A stretch of 64,000 nucleotides of DNA, from NCBI GenBank assembly GCA_037951165.1, contig JBBDHG010000008.1:160001-224000 (forward strand), in the 5' to 3' direction. Origin of the DNA: Lophius americanus. Lineage: Eukaryota > Chordata > Actinopteri > Lophiiformes > Lophiidae. The translations under genes and the position numbers were made by a program. Numbering within the stretch: position 1 is the first letter of the stretch; each line of letters begins with the position of its first letter. Positions 34,301-46,300 of the stretch are shown in pieces. The notes under the pieces are model-generated. The model did no database searches, was not told where the DNA came from, and worked only from the letters and a program-made list of their open reading frames with translations.

Positions 34301-37300
34301 CCTCCCATTCCCTCTCCACAGCTCGGACCAGTGTCTGGTCTTCGCTCTCCAGCCGAAGTCTAAGAGTCACAGGGAGTTCTATTCCAGGGTAAGACCTGCA
34401 GCAGGTGACCCCTGACAGACTAACCCTTGAGACAGAAGATGAAGACGGTCTGAGTATTGATATTTTTATAGAAGTAACTGAAACATTTAATAGATAGCAC
34501 CTGATGCATGGCCACCATCCGTGTATTTAATAATAACATGACATTTATTTGTTCTCTCGGGTTTTAAAAAATTACTTTCAGGTGTGAATGTATCAAGTTT
34601 GAAGGACAGCTTTTGCTTTTGTAGATGATCCGTTATTATTTACCAAAACTCATGATCATGCCTCTGTTAAAAGGTGGATACTTTTGTCCCTCAGTACTTA
34701 ATATTGGTACCTAAATGTAGTCTGGATTAGAATACACTTGTACGTTTGGACCCCCCCCTGGACAGACTTCAGTTCAACTCATCTTGTTTTCCCTATTTAC
34801 TTATTCTTAGTACATGTTAACTTAAAGGTGCAGTGTGTAGAATGTAGAGCTCCATCCCTCCTCCCACTGAGAGAACTCAAATTTTGGCAAATGAAAAAAA
34901 AGGTTAAGGATCATGGAGGAAGACCACTAGTGAAGGTCTGTGACCATTGAGGAAGACCACTAGTGAAGGTCTGTGACTATAGAGGAAGACCACTGGTGAG
35001 GGTCTCAGACGTTGGCGGGGGTCTGAATAAGATTATCGTTACTTTGGATGATGTTAATGTAACATTCTGCTGTGTTTACTACACAATCAGTTGCCTCAGT
35101 TGTAATTTAAAATTCGGTAACATCGTAATGATGTCACGTTAGTCGGAGTAAGACCTCTGAGCATCTTTATGCAAAAGACACAAAAGTCCCTCTCCGGCGC
35201 CAGAGTTCTGTTTGTCCACTCCAGGTGACTGTTCAAACATGGCGGCCTCTATGGAGGAGGCCACCCTCCACCTGCAGATGTTCCTAGGCTATAGATAAAA
35301 GAAGATTCTTATCTTCAGCTGATTCTGCACTAACAAAAACATAGTTATGAATATTATATTCTATGGGTTCATAGAGATACCCTACATTTTTACAGACTGC
35401 ACCTCTGAGTCATTTTCCCATCAGTTTAATTACATTTAACTGTGCTGGAGGTTCTACAGGGGTTAATTCTTCATTGTATGCAGATTAGAAAAGTAGCTTC
35501 AGGTGTACGAACCCTTTCTGTCTTGGTTCCAGGTTCTGTCAGTGTGGAGAAACCCAGAATCTGGTCTTAGTCTGCAATTGGTGGACCAAGAGCATCTGAC
35601 CTGGAGCCAGAGGAACACGTGAGGCCCGATCATTTCTACCATCTGCATAATGGATTCCAGAAATGATACCATTTAAATTTCCCCAGTTTAACCAGAGATT
35701 TGGACTTCTCTGCCCCGCTCTCGTCATGTCACATGTTTTGTCACAAGCTGGCTGATTCGTAATTTTCTTGTTGTTGACATAGTTTGCGGTTTGTGGAGTG
35801 TTTTAGATGTTACGTAAGGTTAGTAATTAAGATTGCATTTTTTCTTCCCCTCTCAGGCACGTCAGACTGCAGAAGCTGCACGACAGTCAAGAGCCTCCGG
35901 TGGCCAAACGTAGAGGCAGCGTGAAGACCTCGTGCTCCCAGCAGCCAGAGCGGGACATGTTAGTACACACTCCAGTCACACCTTAGACCGCTACACACTC
36001 AGGCTTAACAAGTCATAAAACTCGATGCTAGGAATTCCTTAATCATGAGTTTGTCCTCCCAAAATAGCCTCTAATCCCGTGTGTCGTGCTCCAGTCTGAC
36101 CGCCTGAACTCAAACGGTCTGCTGAGAGAAACAATACAAGAAAGTGTAGTCTCGTTATCCATCGCCGCACGCATCATTATCCCCCGACCACTAAATGATG
36201 TGTAGCTGTGACATTTTTACAGCTTTTATTTTTGATGGTTCCCTTGGATATTTGATTTCTAAAGCGAGTGTGAAGGTCGGTCGTCTTCCGGAAGCAAATC
36301 AGGCTAACGCTACATTTAAGGACTTGTGCCTTTAGGCGTTTTGTATGATAAAGTCATTTCATCCCTTTAAAGTGGATTTTAGATCTGGGATGTGATGTGA
36401 TTTTATTTTATTTTATTTTTTTCATTCATTCACGCCATTCATTATATTCTAATTTAACTCTTACATTTTTTTTGGCCTCTTGTTGTTTTTTTCTGGCTTC
36501 CTCTTTTTGCGTCGCCCTTTAAGCTTTTCCATCACAGCTCTTAGTAAACACTTTCTAAGCTTTATAAGGGTGCTAAATAAATAAGTATTATTATTATTGT
36601 ATTATTTCTGCTTGACGTAACATTTACACATAAATTATACATCATAAATTGGTATGTCTTAAGTTTTTTTTTTGTTGTTTTTTTTCAATGAATCTTATCT
36701 GTGGAGTTTCCAGTGGAAAGATGATTTTGCCTTCTACACATCCACACAAAATTCTTGTCTTTCCTACCATTAAAGCTAAGAATGATTCCACATTTGCAGC
36801 TTCTTGATCTTCACAGATATGTAATAAATCCACTTTTAGTGAAGTATTCACCTCAAATATCCATACAGTAAAGTTTTTAGACAAATGATTCATTGTCACA
36901 GCTCCATACCATCAGTCCTCTAGCAGATAGAAATACCCTGAAGCCGTCAAACCTCGAGCAAATACAAGTACAGGTGTTAATAATTAAAGAAGTTTAGAGT
37001 CTAAAGTGTGAAAGTTTTTTTTTTCTTGTTTGTTCTCAGTTGCATTGAAAATCTTTGTTCGTCCCAAAGTACTTTTCATCTACTCGTGACAACTTGTTCC
37101 ATTTAGTGATTACTGTATTCTGATCTTTGCCAGGTTTCTTCAGCACTTTGCCCTGAGCAGCATTGGTCAAGAGCCCATTCTCTACGACCACTTGGGGGCG
37201 CTCTTCCCCTCTGCAGAGCTGAGGAATTCATCCAAGTGTCAGGGAGACAAGGTGAGCTTCTGGATGTGGACAGGCAGACTCTTCTCCTTGCTGGGAAAAC

Positions 37301-40300
37301 AAAAAAAACATCTTCAGATTCGTTCAATCGATGCTTTAAAGATGTTGTCCTTAATGTAGTTGGTACTTTTAATATCTCATGTGGACTTTTTGAATGTGTG
37401 AAAAGGTCGTCATTAACATCATCACTGGATTGCCTGGAAGCCATAAGAAGAGACTCTGCAACTCCCTGCTCCAGCTGAAAAAGGAATATGGAAGGTATAA
37501 CAAAAATGATACACTATCACTACCACCACTGCTGCTAATGATTATAATAATAATAATTAATAATAATTGTGTTATAACAGTATTGAGAAGGTCAACAACG
37601 TCGGCAGACACGGTAACACTTGCTAATGGTTTTATCCACAGGCTGGTTCTGTACAAGCCGGACTCTGACAGCTTCTCAGCCTCTCACCTGCAGCAGTATT
37701 TGTCCGGCTTCCTTGAGAGCCACAGAGGCCCGGGAGGCAAACGGCGTCTGCTGGTGCTCACGCCGGGGTAAGGAACCAGCTGCTCAGCCTCACAGCGCGA
37801 GGAAGTCAGAAGTCAGGACTCACCCACTAGAGCAGTGCTAAAAATACATCAGTGTGAAAATAGTGCTATCTGGTGTTCACCGTTTAATGCCATGAAAACT
37901 AAGAACTCTTCCCAGCGCATAAAGGAGCTCTCAGAGTATTATGGGGTATTCAAACAAAACACCACAGACGCTATTTGAGGACAGTGGAAAAACACCTAAG
38001 ACTGAATTTATCACTGTCTTCTGTCGTATTGTGACGATGCATTCATTTGAATATATTCCAACTGGTACAGATACACGGATGTTCTGGATGTGGTCCAGTC
38101 CGTGCTCTCCCACCCCGACCCGATCGTCCAAGCGTGCTTCACCATCGGTGCTGCAACTGCTTGTGTGGACCCCCTTTCCTCCTGTATGGAACACAGGTAA
38201 ACATTTCTCTCCAGCTGCAGTTAACAAGACGGATATCGGTGACACTTTTCAATAAGACCCCCCTTATTAAGGATTTATAAACGGCATGTCCGTAATATAC
38301 TTAATTAAGTTGTAAACACTTTATAAGTCTTTAATAAGCTGCTAAGACTTTAGAGACCCGACACTTGCCAAATAGTGAGCACACTAATCTGTACTGCTAA
38401 CTTGATATTGCCAAATATTGACCCAGATTGATAAAGGGAGAGCTTTGTTATAAGCTGTTAATAAATGTTAACTTCTGAGTTAATTTGTAACCTAATTATA
38501 AACCATTTATAAATGCCTTATAGAGGTAGTCTTATCGTAAAGCCTGGCCCAGATTTTTTTACTCTGGTGCTTGATGAAGTTTGATGAATGGTGACCCAAC
38601 AAAGACTTAAGAGCACAATTGGGTTGGAAAAAAAGAAGATAATAGTCTTGCCAGTGGGTTTTTCTTTTCACCAGATTCCCATAAACCTGAAGGATTTTAC
38701 TTTCGAGCAGCAATCTCTGAGTATAGAGTTTCTATTTTAAGGATCAAGAGCAGTTCATAATAAAAAAAGAAAATCAACCCAATGATTAGAACCTGCTCAC
38801 CACCTGTAGGTCTGAAACACGCCTCAGAGATTACGGCTGCAGAGAGGCAGCCGGGTCAGTCAACCAGGATTCATGGTAGATACAAAAGATTAAGTGACCC
38901 AGTTTCCTTCAGCACCTTCTGTTATTCTACCTCCCTGTCTATATTGATAGAAAGTATGTTCCATAAACATTTTTTACCAGAAAATGCTTCCATTTGTTAA
39001 CACAGTTAGCTGCTTCTGCAATCATTTTCAGTAAATGGAGTTGCATCAGCCGTGGATTCAACCAGAATTTTTGCTCTTTTTGTTATTTGTTTTGCAAAAT
39101 AGAAGACATAAAAAATAAAACACAGAAGTGATTGCACCAGAATTTTAACTCAAGGGATTCATGCATTTATGCGTTGAAGTAACACACGGGAAAGGCAGAC
39201 AATGACAGACCGGTAGGATGCTGATGAACCGTAGAAGCTGTGGAGGTTTCCTGGACAAGGACGAGGTCGAGGTAGCGTGGCTTTTATGGAGAGGATCAGT
39301 CCTACATTTAATCTCACTGTCCTTTTGTTACAGGCTTTAGATGTAGCTTACAGAGCTTCTCACTGTCATAGATTGCCTGAGCTGCTCCACGCAATATGCC
39401 ATACCACTCCAGTTAATAGGCTCTTTTCCACTGCATAGGGAAGCTGGGGCGGCACGTGATACTCGCATACAGATGAAGTCAGGCAAGAGGCTGGGGTTCT
39501 TGTAACCGCTACCGCCGCTCCTCCCCACAAATATATCTGTTACAACAAATAGCCCGGAAAGTAGCTGAAGAATGATAATGTGATTCTGCACAGCGAGAGT
39601 CTCAGATAGCAGAGCAGACGCACGGTATTTAAGTCCAGATGATCTTCCAGTGAGATGAACCGATACGTCACGATACATGTGACGCATCGTATTTGGGAGC
39701 TGTGCTAAAAACATGTTGCGTTGATCCTTCAGTCCAACGCTGCAGAGCTCAACGAGGCTCAGTGGAAAAATGTCTACTGTCTGTGTGGAGATCTGCAGAG
39801 GCCCACTATGGCGCTAATTGGGTTTGGTTAGCCCAGTTTAGGCCTGACCTGCCCGTCAACCTCCTCAGGATAGCCCGCTAATCCGCCAGGTTCACATGTG
39901 CAACCACCACAGCCTCCTCAGAGCAGCTCATCAGTCAGTCATGATCCGTTCTATCTGATGAACGTAGACAGTTCATTACATCAGGACAGGAAAGATAAAT
40001 GCCTTTCATATTACTGATGGTCCAGCCCGCAGGCTCCGGAAGAGCGGTAGGGGGAAGGTCTGTGGTGGCTGGAGGGCCGCCGGGGCTCAGAACACTTATT
40101 CAGGAAAGTGGCACATAACGCTGATCGATCTGAAAAGTGGGGATAAATTATGTTACGATTAAATGAGATTACAGAAAGCTCCTACATTGGTCAATTGCGA
40201 TTCATCGTCATGGTGTCATAGGACGGGAAAAGCCTTGCGATTGATAACTGCTGCGCTCGCCAAGGGCAATAAAATGGAATTAGCCTGCTTACTGCTGTAC

Positions 40301-43300
40301 AACTTTGGGAAGTTCCCATTAGTCATAAATAGACCTATTGTTGGTTATGAGTTTGTGGATCAAGTTGTGGGTTAAATTAAGAAGGACTATTTACTTCCTT
40401 AAGTAAATTGAATAAAGCCATTATATTTTTGTCACTCTTAAATCCTATTTTTGACATAATCTATCAACAATACAGGAGGGAACCGTCTCAGTCAAAATGT
40501 ATTTGCATTTGCCTGACAGCTTGCAGTTACTCCTCTCTCTCCCTCTAGGCGGGCACACTGTATATTTTATAGCTTCATTTGATGTCTCTGTCTTTTGTCT
40601 CACTTCAGGTTTGCTTTCCCTAAGCTGCTGGAGCAGTGCAGCCAAGGTAGGTGTGCTCTGTGTCACCGCTTCACCCTCCATCACGGATACACGGCTTTAT
40701 GGAACACAGAGGACATACCCCACTGCCCGCCATCCATATTGATTTTTGTTTTTTTCATTCAGCGTTCCCATTCCAAACATATACGTAAGGTAGTCAGGTT
40801 CTAAATTATAAGCAGTTAGGTTATAAGGCTAAGAAATAAGATTTGTATCTTCCTGCTGAATGCAGCATCAACGGGTTACCCTGTCCATTTCTGTGCATCC
40901 TCAAAAAATATCAGACAAAATTCAAGGAATTCACACAAACATTTTCGTCACCCTAAGAGTATTTCTATGATATGCTTATTTTTCCACACTTTTAGCATAA
41001 TAAGGCAATCTTGGGAAATTTTCCTGTGTCCGTAAGCCTATGTCCTCTTGTCTTTTTTTTTTTTTTTAATTGTCAAACTGAGTCAGAGGAGAAGTTTTTC
41101 TCGTATGGTACATATATAAGTGATGTTGTCACAGTTAAGAATGACTTCGGACAAAATGGATCATAAAAAACTCAGAGATTGAGCCACTTGTCTGAAGCAA
41201 GACAAAAGGAATTGCTTTCCATTTAGTGCTGAAAGAAGATCTTGAACGCTTGAAAACGTGTTAGTTATCCGGTGTAGGAAACACAAACGTGAAACTTCAC
41301 TGCAGGAGGAGGTATGATAATAGGTTTCTTCCTTTGAACACTTGTGGTTGAAGAAAATAACCTTTGTGTCCACATCCACAGAGCTGAGTGAAAAAGGAAT
41401 TCAATTGAAGCAGAGCCGATCTTATCATTTCATATTCTTTTATTTAAACGATGAGGATGTCAGTATTGTCTGGGGTCGCGTCGGCTCTCTGTAGCTCCAG
41501 TCCAGCTTCTATCCCTGCATTTACTTGGTTCACGGTTTTATCTGATGCTGTCTCTGCTACTGCTCCCGTCACTACCTGCTGCTTTTCCGTGCCCGCGAGA
41601 CCCTCACCAGAACTCACATTTCCCTCTCTGCTGTGACGCAGAGAGCTCTCAGTCACCCCGCATTCTGTTCTTCTCTTGTTTATTATGGTCTGGCACCGTC
41701 TCCTCACTGAAGTGGTTGTACCTGGAGATTTTGTATCATGTTTAAATCCCTGATAACGTCTGGGATATTATGGAATCACAGATCCCACATGTTAACGTGA
41801 AAGCACAAAAACTATTCCGTGGATCACGTTCGTATTTTTTATAGACCTTAGTGCAAGGAAGAAGTGGATTGATTTTGAGAGAGGTTAGTTGTATATTTCT
41901 GACACTAGGTGGAGCTTTATCTCCAAACTATCTTTGTATGTTGTTTTCCCCTAACTGAGTTTGCAGACAGAAGGTGCTGTTGTCACAGTCTCACCTGGTG
42001 TGCAGGTATTCATCCACCACTGCTACGACAGGCTGTTCTCTGCTCCTCAAGCTTTAAGATATCCAGCCCAGGATTGTTTCTGCACCCCGCTGCCCTCGGC
42101 GTCACATCGTGTTTGAGCTCTCATCCCAGCCTATACTCTGAATCTGACATTTGAAGATTCTATTTGAGTTAACTGCCATCATCCTCATCCTCTGCCATCT
42201 TTTTTATTGAAGCAAGAGAAATTTGTCGTTCTGGGTCTGGCAGACTGGATGATTGAAAGACATTCATTCAGCACAGTTGAACGGGTCACGGAAATACTTA
42301 TTTTGTCCGACCAATGATTTCAAAGGAGTCTAAATGTTAATTTTGACTTTAAAAAAAAACAAAACCACAGCCTGTGGGTGGAACACAGCAGCTGTAACGT
42401 CAGTATGTCAAACCTAGAGTAGAATATAGTAGCTCCGGGGTGTACTCACAGTAATGTGAAGGAGAAGGAGGCAGTTTTCCCTCGAGTTCACATTCTATTT
42501 CTTCTCTGTACCTCACTTTATGTCAGGTGCTGTAAGTACGGTGGTGTTCACCGGGCTGACAGCCGAGCAGAAGCACCCTCTCATGCAGCATGTTCAGCAG
42601 CTGGTACGCTCTGCCAACCCCACCGCTGCATACATCCTGGCAGAGAGAGGAGCTGTCACCAGGTAGGGGCCCACAGAATTGTGATCAATGCTGCAAACAG
42701 TCCTTTAGCTGCTTTCATCTATTCCTAGAATATTCACTCAAGATAGCTTTCCTTTTTCTTTTCTTTTTTTTATTCCCTTTTTGAGTCTATGCCTGAATCA
42801 GAGCAGCGCTCCCAACACACACTAATGTGTGAGGAATGTTTCCCAGTCCATGATGTCATGTGTAATAGTTGATATAGTGTACATAAAACATTTTTCATAA
42901 GGAGTTATGATGTACTTTAAATGTGTTGTTTGCACAAGTTACTAGTTGTCTAATCTTAGAGAGTCCTTCTTGTCTCTATTATTGTATCTTCAGGAGTGCA
43001 GACGTGAGCCTGATGTTGTCCGATGGCAGCTTCAGCGAACCTCAGATGCTGAGAGCACGTTATGTTCTCTACCCTGGATGGTAAGACACCCGTGATATCA
43101 CTCCGCCGGCTGTGACCTCTCATGTCGTCCCGTGTCCACACTCAACCTTTTACGCGCTGAGCGATAGATTGATGTTGAATCTTTCCTCGGTGTCCCTCTG
43201 TCCTGCCCCGTCTCCCTCCCTGCGGTTTAATTTGCCACTGGTCTGCCTCGGCCGCCGATAGCCACGAAGCCCCTCAGGGCGTCTTATTCTATCACCAGCT

Positions 43301-46300
43301 GCCTCCTGGCCGCACAGTAACAAGCGATTTGCCGTACAGTTGCCATGTACACAAAAGGGCCTCCTTCCCCCTGGAGCTGCTCCAGTCCGTCTTCATGCCA
43401 CAGTGGTCGGCCTGATCTGAACCTGTGCTAAATCCTCATAAACCGGATATCTGTCCAGAGACCCGAGCCTCTGATTCACTCATTGTCAGGCTTAGTTTGT
43501 GTTTATGTTTACGTCGGTGTGTCTATCTCGCCTCGATCATGTTCTTAACCCCTCGACTAAGACAGGAGACTTTTTCTCTGACTGATGGACGCATCAGCAA
43601 CTAGAAATTCAACGTCCGCTTCCACAGCGTGCACCATCGAACACGCTGGCTTCTCTCCTGTGGGCAGCTGGTGAAGTAAACAACATTGCAGCCAAAGATA
43701 AAGTGTAGCACAAACATTTGGCCTGCTCTAGATTTAACTTTCTCACCATTTGTGTGATGCACATGTTCCCTGTTTCAGGTGCAAAGGCCGCTTCTCGTCT
43801 GGGTCCGGGTCCCCGGTCTCTTCTCACCACCGCATGGCTTTCAACCGCCCCCTAGAGAGGCCCCTGTTTGTCACCCGCTGCAAAGGTGAGACGGAGAGGA
43901 ATTCTCTCTCCTTTTTTGAGCGTCCCACGTGACGGAGGCTCTCCAGATATGAGCTGGCAGGGTTTCAGGATGGTTACATAAGCCGTCTTTCCCTCCAAAT
44001 ATGGAGACATGAAGTGAAGTGCACTCCAACGGATCCACTTATAACAATTGTGAAAAAATCTCAAGTCAAAATGAGAGTTATGTCATACGATTTGTTGTGT
44101 AACACAGACTGCTTAAACTACCGTCCTTTCCTCCCGCAGCATTAAAGTCGACGCTGAGGCCAAACCCCTTCCGAGGAAATGTGTACAACATTTGGGGAAA
44201 AGTCCGATTTTCTGGTAGGACTGACATTTTCATTGTATTTATTTCCTACTTTTTCAGATTACACCTTCTGTTCCAGGGAACTTGTTTTCAGCATTAATAA
44301 ACAAATGTGACATGTTTGCTCGGGACCTCTATTCCCTAGTTTTTAGGGGACTTTTAGCCCTAAAGGAATGCAAGAGGCTCCTGACGGTAGGAGCGTTCCT
44401 CGGTTTTCCCTCTAGTGTCCGGTCTGAACTCACGTAGTCCACCAGTTCCATTTTCTCTACAATTTTTTTCCACTGTTTTTTCATTTGATGACCTGATCTC
44501 CAGTCGTTTTTTTTTAGGATAGTGTATAGTTTAGACAACATTATTTTATTTATTATTATATTTGTCGCTTAAGGGACAATGTACAATATGAAACATAAAT
44601 GTTAGCATTTAATGCATTGAACCAGAGATTCTAGAGGTCTGTTAATGTATTTTATATATATATTCAATGTTTACCTGTCATTTCTTTCGAATTTTATTTG
44701 TTGTAACATATTTAGCTGTTGTACTTCTAACAAATACGAATAGAGTTAAATTAAAAAAACATTTTTTTGCCATTTCTGAATTTTTTGGGGATTAGATATT
44801 TAATTCCTCAGAATTTATGTTTTTTTGTTGTTTTTTTTACACAGAACTTGTTCTTAGTTTTGCCAAATAGATATGTTGTCTTGCTTTTGGAAATATTTGA
44901 TGTGTTTGTCTCAGTTGTGGGATTTTGTTTTAGTCCTCAAGGCGGGCAAGGAGCTCCAGACGGTAGGAATATTCCTCGGTTGTCCCTCTGGTGCGTAGAT
45001 TTCATCCGGTAGTCCACTAGTTTGGTTTTCTCTCCATTGTTTTTTTTCCACACTATTTTGGTTTGACGACCTGTTGAGAGTTGTTGCATGAAGAAAGAGT
45101 GCAGGTGCCTGTGAGGGTAAGTGTAGAGATAGAGAGAGAGAGAGCATGTTTGTACAGAGCTGGGACAATGTGGAACGAGTGTGGAGGCTGTATTGAATGC
45201 TCACGTTCCCCTAGTGTGAAGTTTGTTCCTCCGTCACTGTTAAGGTGGTCACGCCATACTTTCTTATTTTCCTTCATTGCAGCTCATAATTAGCTAATTG
45301 CTCTTTAATGCCGGTGAGGCGGCCGCTTCGGAGCCGAGAGGTTGCAGGGACGTTAAAACGATAAAACCCCACCAACGCTGTGCTGCTGCCGCAGGAAGCT
45401 ACTGCAGCAGGTGCTGTGCGATGTGTGAACTCTGTGTGAGCTCCTTCATGTCTGCAACCTCCAGATTCAGACCAGCTGATGGATGTGAGCTACAACGCAG
45501 TGAGCGGGAGCCTGAGCTTCATTCCACACCAGAACCCGGACCCCAAAGAGACGAGCGCATCCTGCTTCCTGGTCTTTGACGGCGTTGACCTCACTGAGGA
45601 TGGACTGAAGGACTGGCTCAGACTGTGTGCCAAGCAGGTAGACGTTTCTATAACCCAGTTTAAGAGACGGCAGGGCTAGCAGATATCTAATATTACGGGT
45701 TTTGTTCCCTGAAGAAGTCAATGAAAATAAATAGTTTAAATCTTTCTTTCATGTGTTCTTTTACTCTGCCCCATTTACAGAGGCAGACAAAGAAGCCCAG
45801 GAAGACTAAGAATACCCTCTCGCCACAAGAACTCAAGCACATACATGTGAGTGTGTTTGTATTTATAATTACAGTCTGTGATTACCGTCTATGCTGTGTA
45901 GTTTATCAGGGGGGGAATTTCGTGCGGACAGAACTGCATTACAGTCTCCCTGCAGCAGCGACCAGGAGCAGCGTTTTAATGAGCGTCCACCTGCTTTGTT
46001 TGGGCCTATATCCAGTTACAAGTATGCACGCAATGCACATATGCGTTTGGCTGCTGATAGTTTCATGCTTGGTGGTTGTAAGAAGTTACTACCAGCAGAG
46101 GACGGAAGAGAAGATCAGCTCCAACTGTTCTGTCAACATGTGTGTCCATAATGCAGATTTAATACGGAGAAAATCTTTTGATGAATGAAAGGCATCCAAC
46201 ATGTTTATGGGTTATATGTGGGTTCTGACAATGAATGTAAACGTTAGGGCTGCGCCAGAAAAAGCCTTTTTTCTTATTCACCTAAATAAATGGTGGCAAC

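Larger units (their letters stand above)
32658..37251 (+). other. dnaaf9: dnaaf9 exons 17-25 (about residues 446-737)
   Basis: Coding exons: 32658-32769, 33039-33109, 33228-33275, 33369-33459, 33970-34073, 34245-34388, 35533-35618, 35857-35958 and 37134-37251. Conserved words are 'MIVHDIPDLQW', 'GSVVFSESFLESS', 'SCFTILTTTVPRYACWL' and 'GKIVFFSEGLLFIHSQYGS'. A basic, Ser-rich linker ('PPVAKRRGSVKTS') lies in exon 24. Confidence 0.93.
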
